A stretch of 64,000 nt of DNA from positions 167,361-231,360 of the forward strand of contig NZ_RXLQ01000009.1 of NCBI RefSeq assembly GCF_003953935.1, in the 5' to 3' direction. This document shows, one piece after another, positions 44,523 to 54,207 of this stretch; position 1 is the stretch's first letter; the number at the start of each line of letters is the position of its first letter. This DNA comes from Massilia atriviolacea (GTDB taxonomy: Bacteria > Pseudomonadota > Gammaproteobacteria > Burkholderiales > Burkholderiaceae_D). The position numbers and the translations under genes were made by a program. The notes beneath the pieces were generated by a model. The model saw only the letters and a program-made list of their open reading frames with translations, was not told the origin of the DNA and did no database searches.

Positions 44523-47500
44523 ATGCCGCCCGCCGTATCTGACGATCTCAGCAATGCTGGGCAAGCAATGTGCGTTCGTGCCGTGGGAGGGCCTTTGGAC
44601 GAGTCGATTATTGAAACCGCAGCACCCGCGGAACCGCCCGAGTATGCGCTGCGCATTTCCAATGCCGGCAAACTCAACTTGGCTGATTTTCAAAATTCCG
44701 TGCCACTCCTGCGCGAGCTGTCCATCATTAATAACAGCGAACGCGAAATCGTCCACTTGCAGCTAAGCCTGTCATCCATTCCGCCTTTTCTGAAATCGAA
44801 AACATGGACAATCGATGCCTGTGGGCCGCACTCGACGTATGCCGTCAAAGACTGCGATGTCTCGCTTGACGGTACCTTACTGAACAAGCTTACCGAGGCG
44901 GAAGCAGCGACCATTATTTTTACGCTTACGGAGAATAATGGTAACGCTGGTGATAATGTGCTTGCAGTAAGTGAGTGCAAAGTAGAGCTCCTTCCCAAGA
45001 ATCAATGGAGCGGCTTGTCGCACATGCCGGATCTGATTGCCGCGTTTGTTCAGCCGAACGAATTGACTTCTGACCGCTTGCTCAAGCAGACCGCCGAAGT
45101 CTTACGCAATGCGGGCAAGAACGCTGCGATCGACGGTTATGCCGGTGGCGCAAAACGAGTGTGGGAACTTACCTCCGCGCTGTGGAGCGCAATAGGCGAG
45201 CTGGGCCTTGACTATGCCCTACCGCCAGCGAGCTTTGAGCATCGCGGACAGAAAGTGCGCAGTGCCGCACAAGTGCTCGACGCCCGCGTTGCTACTTGCC
45301 TCGACTTGACCCTGCTGTTTTGCGCAGTTTTAGAACAAGCAGGACTCAATACCATCATCGTATTTACCAAAGGGCACGCTTTTCCCGGTGTCTGGTTACG
45401 GGCAGAACAGTTTCCCACTGTAGTCACCGATGACGTCACCGCCATCCGAAAGCGACTCAGGCTCAAAGAACTCGTGGTATTCGAGTCGACGCTGATTACC
45501 CATCGTCCAACGCCAAGCTTCACATACGCTACCGAAGTCGCGGCAGCAGCCTTGTCGGTCGAAAAGGGAGACGAATTTGAGCTCATCGTGGACGTCCAAC
45601 GCGCCCGGATGCTTCGCATAAAGCCTTTATCCAGCAACGACCAGCAATTGCTCGCTGGTCCCCCGATTCCGCTTGCATCAATCCAACAAACTGCCTTCGA
45701 AGCAGCTCCTGATCTTCCAGAAATGGATCTGAACGCTGCGGAGGCAGCGTCTGCAGGCCCGGTCGACCGCCTTGCACGATGGCAGCGCAGGCTGCTCGAT
45801 CTTTCGCTACGCAACAATCTCCTCAATTTTAAGAACAGCCGGAAGACACTCAAGCTGGATGCCCCGGAGCCTGGCACTTTGGAAGACCTGCTGTCGGACG
45901 GCACTCCCATCCGGCTATTGCCACGACCGCAACTAATGGATGGTGCCGACCCGCGCAATCAGCTCATTCACGAACAACGCACACGCGAGGATGTACGCCG
46001 CGAACACGCGCTGGACGCGCTCAAACGTCGGGAAGTGTTCGTCGCCGTCGAACAACAGGAGTTGGAGTCAAGGCTAGTCGAGCTATATCGCTCAGCTCGC
46101 GCCACGCTGCAAGAGGGCGGCGCCAATACACTTTTCCTTGCCGTAGGTTTCTTGACCTGGACGCGGGAAGACAAGGCAGACAACCAATACAGAGCACCAC
46201 TGATCCTCATTCCTGTTTCGCTTCAGCGCAAAAGCGTGCGCTCTGGCTTCACAATGTCGTTGCATGAGGACGAGCCCAGATTCAACCCAACCCTGGTTGA
46301 AATGTTACGTCAGGATTTCACGCTGAATCTGGGCGTCGTCGACGGCGATCTGCCTCGAGATGAGTCCGGATTAGACATTGGCCGTATTTGGAAAATGGTA
46401 TCGCATGCAGTTCGCGATATCTCTGGCTGGGAGGTTTCCGAAGACGTCGTACTGTCAACCTTCTCATTTGCCAAATACCTGATGTGGGTCGATCTCACCC
46501 AGCGCATCGATCAACTGCGGGAAAATCCGGTGGTCAAGCATTTGATCGATTCGCCCAGGGATCCCTATCCCTCGAACCTGGATTTCCCGGATGCCCGCAA
46601 GCTGGATACGGACTTTACGCCCGATAAAACGTTCTGCCCATTGCCGGCCGATTCTTCCCAACTGACCGCCATCATGGCTGCCTTCAAAGGAAAGGATTTC
46701 GTATTAGTCGGCCCACCCGGTACCGGGAAAAGCCAGACCATCTCGAATTTGATCGCTCATTGCCTAGCCGAAGGCAAACGCATATTGTTTGTCTCAGAAA
46801 AGATTGCTGCTCTCGACGTCGTCTATCGTCGCCTGCGAGAAGTCGGGCTCGGCGCGTTTTGCCTCGAACTACATTCGAACAAGGCGCGTAAGCTCGACGT
46901 GTTGGCGCAGCTTCAGAAAGCGTGGGAATCGCAGGCTGAATTCGCCCCCGATGAATGGCAAGCCCAAGCAGATAAACTCCAACGCTATCGCAACGAACTC
47001 AATCGATACGTCGAGCGGCTTCACAACAAACATCGTAATGGATTGACGATATTCAAGGCGATTGGGGTCGTCGCCGAGGGTGGAGAGGTACCCGCGCTGA
47101 ATTTGCTCTGGCATAGCCCGGAGGCGCATGACATACAAGCATTGGACTCGATTCGGGATGTGGCGGAGCGACTGGGCGTCAATGCAACGGCCGTCGGGCA
47201 GGCACAACTGCTCAGTGGACCGCTGGCCGCAATCAACCATGACGACTGGACACCGGTATGGCAGCGTGCTTTCCTAGACACGACGCGCCGCCTCATACCC
47301 GTTGCCGAAGCCGTTCTGAAAGCAAAAGGCGTCTTCGAGAAGGTTACTGCGCTACCTGATTTACCGACCACCCTTCGCGCGCGCGAAGCCCTGCTTTCGT
47401 TGACACAATGTTTACCGACAGCGGCTGGCCACGATTGGCGATTTGTTTTCAGGCCGGAAGTGCGGGAAATATTCAAGCGTCTGCACGATGGTCTCGACCT

Positions 47501-50500
47501 TGTCGCGCAACACCGCGCCCTCAATGATCAACTAGCGCCGCTGTGGAGCGACACCGTCCTTGTTGAATGCAAAAAAGCCTTGTCCCTGCTGGCCGATCAT
47601 GCCCGTATTCGTTCCCAGCTGAGTCCGGCATGGCCGGACGATGTGACCTTAGAATTCAAGAATGGACTGCGCCTCCTTGCTGACATCGAAGAAACAGAAA
47701 AAAGTCTCTCAGCAAATTACGGCGAACTGCTTGAGCAGCTCAATGTGCATCAACTGCATCGCGGCTGGCTGGACGCCGAGCAGGGCGTCTGGCCGGTATC
47801 CTGGCTGCGAAAACGTCAAATCACCAGCACACTCGAAGCCGTTGTCGTGGGAGAAGAATCGCCACAAGCGGCTGTGGACCTTCCGGCATTGGCCCGAATC
47901 CGGGAACTGAGGAGCGCAGTCAATCGGATCAACCCTGGCCAGGCGACCGACGGTGTGTGGATGGGTTTGAAAACGCGCACCGACCTTGCCGCCACGGTGC
48001 TCCGATTCCAGGGCGCCTTGGCTTGCGCTCATCGGCGCGAGCCGTGGCTCGACCAAGGCTTCGAAGTAATTGCCGACGGCCGCTGCGGCTCGCGCCTGGC
48101 AATGGACCTGTCGAATATCAGAACGCTACACAGCCTGGAGGCCGATATCGCCGGCATGGCCGCGTTGTCGGAGGCCACGGACGGCTTATGGGCGGGACAC
48201 GACACCCAAACCGGTCAGCTCTCGGCCGCGATGCGTTTCATAGTCTCTCGTAAATTCGTCACCGCATCTGGTACGCTTCCAGGTCACCACCAGGAGGTCG
48301 CGGCATCCGAGTGCGGTGCGAAGCTGATGGCGGACTATCAACTGCTGCTGCAACGCACGGCAATTGAGCAACGCTTGAACGCATTCGACGGTCTAGCCGA
48401 ACTTGCAGGAACCCCTTGGGCTGGTCTACACACAAAACAGGATGAGATAACCGATGCCGCTGTATTTTCGACGGCTATCGCGAGCGCCATCGGCAACCTG
48501 GCAGACACGCCTGAATCGGTGGGTATTTTACGGAGTGCGCTCGAACGACAGCTTGCAGAAGGCAATGCGATGCTCGATCATGACGGCCCTGTCGCAGACG
48601 CAGGAAGACAATATCGGCAGGTATATGCGGGCCTGCCACCGGCACTTGCCGAAATGAGAGCAGCAGGTTCGTTCAGCGACGCCAATTCTTCACAACTGCA
48701 AGACCTGCCGCTACCAAACCTGATAAAGCACTGTCACGATATTGGCAACGCTGAGAATCGCTTGCACGCCTGGTGTGCGTGGCGAAAAGTCCGCTCGGAA
48801 GCACTAATGCTCGGATTGGCGAACCTGGTAACAGCGATGGAGAACGGCGCCGTCAAGTCGTACGAGGTACGCCGGGCATTCGACACAAACTACAGTCGCT
48901 GGTGGCTTAATGCGGTGATTGACAACGAGCCTGTAATCCGCACCTTCGTGTCGGCCGAACACGAAAAGCGCATAGGCGACTTTCGGGCGCTCGACAAGCG
49001 CTTTACCGACCTCACGCGTTCGTGGATTCGCGCATCGCTATCTGCCGGCCTGCCCAAAGCGGAGACGGTAACACGCAACTCCGAATGGGGCATTCTGCGC
49101 CATGAAATGAGCAAGAAGAAACAGCACTTGCCGCTGCGGACACTCATGGAGAGTATCCCGACCGCCTTGGTGAAGCTGACACCCTGCCTTCTCATGAGCC
49201 CTTTGTCGATTGCTCAATACCTGCCTGCCCAAGCGAACGCATTCGACCTGGTGATCTTCGATGAAGCCTCGCAGATTCCGGTATGGGATGCGATCGGGGC
49301 GATCGCACGAGGTAAGCAGGTCGTCATGGTGGGTGACCCAAAACAGCTTCCGCCGACTGGTTTCTTCGATAGAGGCGACTCTACACAGGACGACGACGAG
49401 GCGGAGACTGATCTGGAGAGCATTCTGGATGAGTGCATGGGCGCGAATCTTCCGACGATGAACCTGGCGTGGCACTACCGGAGCCGGAGCGAGTCGCTCA
49501 TTGCCTTCTCAAATCACCACTACTATGGTGGCGCACTGGTGACATTTCCGTCCCCATCGACGGACGATGCGGCGGTCAGCTTTCATTATGTCGAAGGCGT
49601 CTACGAGAAAGGCGGCGCACGCACCAACAAGCGGGAGGCCAAGGCACTCGTCGCGGATATTGTCGCGCGCCTCAAGTCGCCAACATTTCGTGAATCAAAT
49701 TTTACACTCGGCGTCGTGACGTTTAACACCGAACAAATGACGCTGATTGAGGACTTGCTGGATGAGGAGCGGCGCAAGGACCCGTCCATCGAGTCGTATT
49801 TTTCCGAGTCAGCACTTGAACCCTTGTTCGTCAAAAACCTCGAATCTGTTCAAGGCGACGAGCGCGATATCATGTATTTTTCCATCACCTACGGTCCCGA
49901 TCATAGTGGCGCTATTTCCATGAATTTTGGCCCCATGAACCGGACTGGCGGCGAGCGTCGATTGAATGTGGCCATCACGCGGGCTCGTGTTGCCCTTCGC
50001 GTTTTTTCTAGTCTGAAGGGCGATCAACTCGACCTGTCCCGAACGCAGGCCGCGGGCGTGCGGGACATGAAACACTTTCTGGAATTTGCAGAACGCGGTC
50101 CCCGCGCTCTGGCCGAGGCGACGAAAGGGAGCATGGGTGGATTCGACAGTCCCTTTGAAGAAGCGGTTGCAGCTGCACTGGCATCGAAGGGCTGGCAAAT
50201 TCACACGCAAGTCGGCGCCTCGGCCTTCCGCGTGGACCTTGGCATCGTGCATCCCGATGCGCCCGGTTCTTATCTGTGCGGGATTGAATGCGATGGTGCG
50301 ACCTATCATCGTTCTGCCACGGCACGCGACCGCGACATGCTGCGTGAGCAAGTACTGCGTGGACTGGGCTGGGAAATTTTGCGCATCTGGTCCACGGACT
50401 GGTGGATTGACCGTGCAGGAACACTCGACAAGGTTGACCGGAACCTGCAAGGACTTCTAGAAATTTCCCGCGTTACGCGTGCCGAACAACATGAAAGGGA

Positions 50501-51218
50501 AGCCACAGAACGCGCTATTCTGGAGACGATGAAGTGGGCCCGTGCCTATGAATCACGAACTGAGGCGTTGAACGCTGAACAACCCACACAGGCAACACCC
50601 CTTTCCCCCGCTCACGACCAAGTCGACACGCTATTTGACGATAAGGAAACCGCTCGCACCACAACCGCTTACGCCGGCAATGTTCCGCCAGCAAACGCCA
50701 AAGGACCATTGCTTTTTGTTGAGGCCGATCCACGGGCAGCCGTCGAGTTGATTGATGCAGAGGCGTTCTTTGAACCCAGTTATGACGACCGGCTTCGTCA
50801 GATGATCGAATACGTAACAGACATTGAGGGTCCTATTCTCGATACCGTGCTCGCGCGTAGGATTGCACGCGCACACGGATGGCAACGTACCGGCGCGCGT
50901 ATTCAGGAACGCGTCTCGACCTTGGCGCTATCATGTTTGACAGCGAGCGACGAAGACGTCGGCGTCTTCTTTTGGGCCAACACGAGAGGACCAGATGTAC
51001 CGCTGGTATTCCGCAGCAGCGAGGAAGAAAGTAGAAAGGTAGATGAAATCTGCATGGCGGAGCTTGTATCGCTTGCGAGGCAGGTCGAACAAAAGGGAAG
51101 TTCCGTCGATGCTGCCATCGCAACGATCGCGCGTGCGCTGGGGCTACAGAGGGTTAAAGCCATGAGTCGGGCACGCCTAGAGAAAGCACTAGATCTGGCA
51201 CGTCAGACGCACGATTAA
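44523..51218 (+). CDS. DUF4011-SF1 helicase-Vsr-like nuclease-DUF3320 protein, putative antiphage defence (hhe-like)
   Basis: A 2231-residue protein. In order: a beta-rich N-terminal region (~40-160); a transglutaminase-like stretch with Cys (~256, ATCLDLTLLFCAVLEQ) and His (~284, GHAFPGVW); DUF4011 (~412-700, LDLSLRNNLLNFKNS); SF1 helicase with Walker A GPPGTGKSQT (~729), a long helical insertion (~800-1500), Walker B VIFDEASQIP (~1579), motif III VGDPKQLPPT (~1602), LAWHYRSRSE, SVQGDERD and GERRLNVAITRAR (~1808); a PD-(D/E)xK nuclease of the Vsr/MTES_1575 type (~1870-1960, FRVDLGI then CGIECDGATYH); DUF3320 (~2080-2130). Single-gene antiphage systems have this layout. A+T content is visibly higher than in the flanks, suggesting acquisition. 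Start uncertain: ATG 44523 is the longest, but TTG 44595 has GGGAGG 4 bases upstream. All motifs look intact. Confidence 0.9.
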   Translation: MPPAVSDDLSNAGQAMCVRAVGGPLDESIIETAAPAEPPEYALRISNAGKLNLADFQNSVPLLRELSIINNSEREIVHLQLSLSSIPPFLKSKTWTIDACGPHSTYAVKDCDVSLDGTLLNKLTEAEAATIIFTLTENNGNAGDNVLAVSECKVELLPKNQWSGLSHMPDLIAAFVQPNELTSDRLLKQTAEVLRNAGKNAAIDGYAGGAKRVWELTSALWSAIGELGLDYALPPASFEHRGQKVRSAAQVLDARVATCLDLTLLFCAVLEQAGLNTIIVFTKGHAFPGVWLRAEQFPTVVTDDVTAIRKRLRLKELVVFESTLITHRPTPSFTYATEVAAAALSVEKGDEFELIVDVQRARMLRIKPLSSNDQQLLAGPPIPLASIQQTAFEAAPDLPEMDLNAAEAASAGPVDRLARWQRRLLDLSLRNNLLNFKNSRKTLKLDAPEPGTLEDLLSDGTPIRLLPRPQLMDGADPRNQLIHEQRTREDVRREHALDALKRREVFVAVEQQELESRLVELYRSARATLQEGGANTLFLAVGFLTWTREDKADNQYRAPLILIPVSLQRKSVRSGFTMSLHEDEPRFNPTLVEMLRQDFTLNLGVVDGDLPRDESGLDIGRIWKMVSHAVRDISGWEVSEDVVLSTFSFAKYLMWVDLTQRIDQLRENPVVKHLIDSPRDPYPSNLDFPDARKLDTDFTPDKTFCPLPADSSQLTAIMAAFKGKDFVLVGPPGTGKSQTISNLIAHCLAEGKRILFVSEKIAALDVVYRRLREVGLGAFCLELHSNKARKLDVLAQLQKAWESQAEFAPDEWQAQADKLQRYRNELNRYVERLHNKHRNGLTIFKAIGVVAEGGEVPALNLLWHSPEAHDIQALDSIRDVAERLGVNATAVGQAQLLSGPLAAINHDDWTPVWQRAFLDTTRRLIPVAEAVLKAKGVFEKVTALPDLPTTLRAREALLSLTQCLPTAAGHDWRFVFRPEVREIFKRLHDGLDLVAQHRALNDQLAPLWSDTVLVECKKALSLLADHARIRSQLSPAWPDDVTLEFKNGLRLLADIEETEKSLSANYGELLEQLNVHQLHRGWLDAEQGVWPVSWLRKRQITSTLEAVVVGEESPQAAVDLPALARIRELRSAVNRINPGQATDGVWMGLKTRTDLAATVLRFQGALACAHRREPWLDQGFEVIADGRCGSRLAMDLSNIRTLHSLEADIAGMAALSEATDGLWAGHDTQTGQLSAAMRFIVSRKFVTASGTLPGHHQEVAASECGAKLMADYQLLLQRTAIEQRLNAFDGLAELAGTPWAGLHTKQDEITDAAVFSTAIASAIGNLADTPESVGILRSALERQLAEGNAMLDHDGPVADAGRQYRQVYAGLPPALAEMRAAGSFSDANSSQLQDLPLPNLIKHCHDIGNAENRLHAWCAWRKVRSEALMLGLANLVTAMENGAVKSYEVRRAFDTNYSRWWLNAVIDNEPVIRTFVSAEHEKRIGDFRALDKRFTDLTRSWIRASLSAGLPKAETVTRNSEWGILRHEMSKKKQHLPLRTLMESIPTALVKLTPCLLMSPLSIAQYLPAQANAFDLVIFDEASQIPVWDAIGAIARGKQVVMVGDPKQLPPTGFFDRGDSTQDDDEAETDLESILDECMGANLPTMNLAWHYRSRSESLIAFSNHHYYGGALVTFPSPSTDDAAVSFHYVEGVYEKGGARTNKREAKALVADIVARLKSPTFRESNFTLGVVTFNTEQMTLIEDLLDEERRKDPSIESYFSESALEPLFVKNLESVQGDERDIMYFSITYGPDHSGAISMNFGPMNRTGGERRLNVAITRARVALRVFSSLKGDQLDLSRTQAAGVRDMKHFLEFAERGPRALAEATKGSMGGFDSPFEEAVAAALASKGWQIHTQVGASAFRVDLGIVHPDAPGSYLCGIECDGATYHRSATARDRDMLREQVLRGLGWEILRIWSTDWWIDRAGTLDKVDRNLQGLLEISRVTRAEQHEREATERAILETMKWARAYESRTEALNAEQPTQATPLSPAHDQVDTLFDDKETARTTTAYAGNVPPANAKGPLLFVEADPRAAVELIDAEAFFEPSYDDRLRQMIEYVTDIEGPILDTVLARRIARAHGWQRTGARIQERVSTLALSCLTASDEDVGVFFWANTRGPDVPLVFRSSEEESRKVDEICMAELVSLARQVEQKGSSVDAAIATIARALGLQRVKAMSRARLEKALDLARQTHD

Positions 51219-51251
51219 CCGAGTCAGGCGACAAATTGCAATGCTGGAGGT

Positions 51252-52040
51252 TCAGAATTGTCCTGGCAGCGCACGCCGGTAGGCCGCCGGCGTGGCGCCG
51301 AATTCGCGCGTGAACAGCTTGATGAAGGCGCTCGCGCTGGCATAGCCCAGGTCCATGGCGACCGTGGTCACGGGGCGCCCGGCGGCGAGCATTTCGAGCG
51401 CCCGCATCAGGCGCGCACGCTGGCGCCAGGCCACGAAGCCGAACCCGGTGTCGGCGGCGAAGCGGCGCGTCAGCGTGCGCCCGCTCATGGCGGCCGCCCG
51501 GGCCCAGCTTTCCAGGTCGCGCTCGTCGCCCGGATCGTCGATCAGCGCGCGCGCCACGCGCTGCAGGCGCGGATCGCGCGGCAGCGGCAGTCCGAAGGGC
51601 GCCGGCGGCGCGTGCCGGATCTCGTCGAGGATCACCTGCGCTATGCGCTCGCGCTGCGCATCGAGCGCATCGAGCGGCCAGGTCGCGGCGCGCAGAACAG
51701 CTTCGCGCAGCAGGCCGGAGGTGCGCAGCGTGCAGGGACGCTGCGGCAGGTCCGCGCATGCCGTCTCCGCCACATACACGCTCCAGCCGGAAAACGGTCC
51801 GTGCGAACGCACCGAATGAAAGTGCTGCGGCGGCAGCCACACCGCGTGAATCGCGGGCACGATCCACTGCCCGTCTTCCACGCCCGCCGACAGCAATCCG
51901 CGCATGGATCCCATCAGCTGGCCGCGCGCATGCCGGTGGCCGGCAGTCGTGCGTTCGCGCTCCTCGCTGCCGGCGGCGACGATCACCACCGGTCCTTCCG
52001 AGGTATTCAGGTGGGCGGGATCGAGGGTCAGGTCGGACAT
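51252..52040 (-). CDS. AraC-family regulator with cupin-like sensor
   Basis: A 262-residue AraC-type regulator of the YdeC/ArpI type. N-terminal cupin-like sensor (~15-115; HRHARGQLMGSMRGLLSAGV, WIVPAIHAVWLPPQHFHSV) and C-terminal double helix-turn-helix (~165-262; LESWARAAAMSGRTLTRRF, VTTVAMDLGYASASAFIKLF). Divergent from the FMN-binding PPOX-family gene at 52130, which it probably regulates. An in-frame TTG at 52055 is not preferred. Confidence 0.92.
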   Translation of the reverse strand: MSDLTLDPAHLNTSEGPVVIVAAGSEERERTTAGHRHARGQLMGSMRGLLSAGVEDGQWIVPAIHAVWLPPQHFHSVRSHGPFSGWSVYVAETACADLPQRPCTLRTSGLLREAVLRAATWPLDALDAQRERIAQVILDEIRHAPPAPFGLPLPRDPRLQRVARALIDDPGDERDLESWARAAAMSGRTLTRRFAADTGFGFVAWRQRARLMRALEMLAAGRPVTTVAMDLGYASASAFIKLFTREFGATPAAYRRALPGQF

Positions 52041-52129
52041 GGCGGATTCGAGCAATAGCTTGGCCGGTATAGTGTACAGCGGACAGGCAGGTTTGCTTAT
52101 CCTGCGGTTTTACCCCTCCGGAGACCAGC

Positions 52130-52987
52130 ATGCGTGCACAAGATATCCTTCCAGACGAGTCCAACGAAGCCAGTTTTGCGGGCCTGACGGTGCGCAAGGG
52201 CACGGTGGCGGCCTTTCTCGCCAATGCGCGCGCCTTTGCCGATCCCGCGCTCGCCAGCGATGCCCGCGCCGCCGCGCAGGCCGAGATCGAGGATGCCCTG
52301 CCGGCGCTGCGCGCGCTCGGCCTGTTCGATGTGCTCGAGGTCAGGCACGGCCCCCTGCGCGCGCTGGTCCATGGCCGGGCGCCGGCCGCGCAGCCCGACC
52401 TCGACGCGCTGTATGCGGCGCCCGCGCAGCGCATCGAGCAAGCGGTGCTCGGACACCTGGTGCCGGTCCACGAAGCGTACCTGAAAGCGGCGACCTTTTT
52501 CTCGTTCGCCAGCGGGCGCGCGCAGGGACTCGACGTGTCGCCGCGCGGCGGGCCGCCGGGCTTCGTGCAGGTGCTCGACGCGCATACCGTGGCCTTTGCC
52601 GACTGGCCGGGCAACAACCGCATCGAATCGATGCGCAACCTGGCCGACGACGAGCGCGCCGCCATGCTGTTCCTGTTCCCCGGCCTGGAACTGTTCATGC
52701 GCATTAACGGGCGCGCCCGCGTGACCACCGACGCCGCGCTGCTGGCGCGGCTGGCCGAGGGCGGCAAGGCGCCGAAAGCGGCCATCGTGGTGGCGATCGA
52801 CGAGGTGCTGATACACTGCGGTAAAGCGATCAACCGCGCGCGCCTGTGGCGCGAGGACGCGCGCCTGGCGCGCGACGCCCTGCCCTCGGTCGGCCAGATG
52901 CTGGCGTCGATGGCGATGATCGGCCAGGCCGATATCGCGCAGGCCGATGCGCATTACGAGCAGGCGGTGCGCAACGACCTGTATTAA
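52130..52987 (+). CDS. Pyridoxamine 5'-phosphate oxidase-family flavoprotein (MSMEG_1061-like)
   Basis: A 285-residue protein. Residues ~100-280 match FMN-binding split-barrel proteins of the MSMEG_1061 type: FFSFASGRAQGLDVSPRGGP (flavin-binding DVSPRGGPPGF), VAFADWPGNNRIESMRNLAD, LFLFPGLELFMRINGRA, and the C-terminal HCGKAINRARLW. The ~95-residue N-terminal part is extra. It probably acts as an FMN- or F420-type oxidoreductase with unknown substrate. Divergent from an AraC gene and followed by a CPBP gene 101 bases downstream. Confidence 0.88.
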   Translation: MRAQDILPDESNEASFAGLTVRKGTVAAFLANARAFADPALASDARAAAQAEIEDALPALRALGLFDVLEVRHGPLRALVHGRAPAAQPDLDALYAAPAQRIEQAVLGHLVPVHEAYLKAATFFSFASGRAQGLDVSPRGGPPGFVQVLDAHTVAFADWPGNNRIESMRNLADDERAAMLFLFPGLELFMRINGRARVTTDAALLARLAEGGKAPKAAIVVAIDEVLIHCGKAINRARLWREDARLARDALPSVGQMLASMAMIGQADIAQADAHYEQAVRNDLY

Positions 52988-53088
52988 GGAAGGCAGCCGT
53001 TTTCGGCAAGCCGGCAAGGCCATCTGGGATAATGCAGGCCAGCGTCACATCGCAACCTTATTCGATCTCACTGGCAGGCAGAAAACGT

Positions 53089-53871
53089 ATGAAACGATTG
53101 CAACGATTGCACCTGACCGCGCCGCTGGCGTTGGCTGCGCTGGCCGTGTGGCTGGTACTGACCTTGGGCGGCCAGTGGCTCCAGTCAGGCGTTCGCCAGC
53201 ACTCGCTGGCCGATGCGGCTGGCGGCGGCATCGGCGTCGGATGGCTGCTGGCCGCGTGCTTTGCCGCCGTGGTCGCAATGACCTCGCGCGACCGCCGCGC
53301 GGCCGGCCTGTTTGCGCCTGCGCCAATGAGATCGGCACGCCTGGTCTGGTTGCCTTTGCTGTACGCGCTACTGATGCTGCTGGTGGCCTGGGCCGACGGC
53401 TGGCCGCCGCGCGCGGTGCTGCTGGTGGTCGCCTGCAACACGGCGCTGGTGGCGCTGTCGGAGGAACTGATGTTCCGCGCCGTCCTGCTGCAGGGCTTCC
53501 TGGACCGCTTCGCCATCTGGCCGGCCGTGTTCCTCTCGTCCGCCGTGTTCGGGGCGGTGCATGCGGCCAACGGCTTTGCCAGCGGCGACGCCGGCGCCGC
53601 GCTGCTGCAGTCGGTGTCGGCTTTTTTGCAGGGCCTGGCCTACGCCGCCATCCGCCTGCGCACGCGCTCGATCTGGCCGATGGTGCTGGTGCACGGGCTC
53701 TGGGACTTTTCGCTGATGTCGTCGATGCTGTCGGCCACGTCGGGCGGCGAGAATTCGGTGCTCCCCTACGCCGCCCTGTTCGCCGTGCTGCCCATGTGCG
53801 TGTACGGCCTGTATCTGATGCGCGCCGTGCGCGGGCATGAGATGCCGGTCGTTTCTCCCCAGCCGACCTGA
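53089..53871 (+). CDS. CPBP-family intramembrane metalloprotease
   Basis: A 260-residue membrane protein with about seven hydrophobic segments. Three CPBP (CAAX protease/Abi) motifs are visible: SEELMFRAVLLQG (EExxxR), FGAVHAANGF and LVHGLWDFSLM (HxxxD-type). Such proteases process membrane proteins or provide immunity to bacteriocins; role here unknown. The ATG at 53089 gives a good first hydrophobic segment (LTAPLALAALAVWLVLTLGG); frames from 52846 upstream overlap the previous gene and are rejected. Confidence 0.9.
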   Translation: MKRLQRLHLTAPLALAALAVWLVLTLGGQWLQSGVRQHSLADAAGGGIGVGWLLAACFAAVVAMTSRDRRAAGLFAPAPMRSARLVWLPLLYALLMLLVAWADGWPPRAVLLVVACNTALVALSEELMFRAVLLQGFLDRFAIWPAVFLSSAVFGAVHAANGFASGDAGAALLQSVSAFLQGLAYAAIRLRTRSIWPMVLVHGLWDFSLMSSMLSATSGGENSVLPYAALFAVLPMCVYGLYLMRAVRGHEMPVVSPQPT

Positions 53872-53878
53872 CGGCATC

Positions 53879-53902
53879 GGCGGCGGCAAGCTTGCCGCCG
53901 CC
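53879..53902. repeat. 24-bp perfect palindrome after the CPBP gene
   Basis: GGCGGCGGCAAG (53879-53890) is followed immediately by its exact reverse complement (53891-53902). It lies 8 bases past the CPBP stop. It would form a stem with almost no loop or act as a dimeric protein site; no T tract follows, so it is not a standard terminator. Confidence 0.6.
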
Positions 53903-54154
53903 CGGATCGGGCACGCTGCGCAGATGCAGGTCGATCTGGCGGCAAGGAATGTCGACGCCGGCAGCGCGCAAGGCTGCCAGCGATGCGCTCGACGATATCG
54001 CATCCGCCCTGACTGGCGGGCACGCTCACGGGTTGACAATTTGCCTGCGGCCGCCTCAAGGCGCAGGCAACTTTGGCGTAAACCCGACAGATCGGGCCGT
54101 TCCCTTGATGCAGGTTTTGACAAAATGCAAAATGTACAAGATACTCAAGGTCGG
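53903..54154. other. Gene-free region upstream of the glucanase operator
   Basis: About 250 bases without a convincing gene between the CPBP gene and the glucanase regulatory region. Short open frames occur (53892-54188, 53837-54172), but they lack ribosome sites and any recognisable product. The G+C content falls steadily towards the glucanase promoter. Confidence 0.5.
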
Positions 54155-54168
54155 TGGAAGCGTTTCCA
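54155..54168. promoter_or_regulatory. LacI-family-type operator
   Basis: TGGAAGCGTTTCCA: arms TGGAA and TTCCA around the central CG, the form bound by LacI/GalR/PurR-type regulators of sugar genes. It lies 53 bases upstream of the glucanase -35 box. No LacI gene is in the window, so the regulator would be encoded elsewhere. Confidence 0.55.
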
Positions 54169-54207
54169 TTGATCGTTTTCGCCGATAACATCGTCTTGAC
54201 GTGGTTC

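Noticed and set aside
44375-51251. Attachment sites or inverted repeats bounding the low-G+C defence gene
   Set aside because: No direct or inverted repeat was seen at the edges; insertion mechanism remains unknown.
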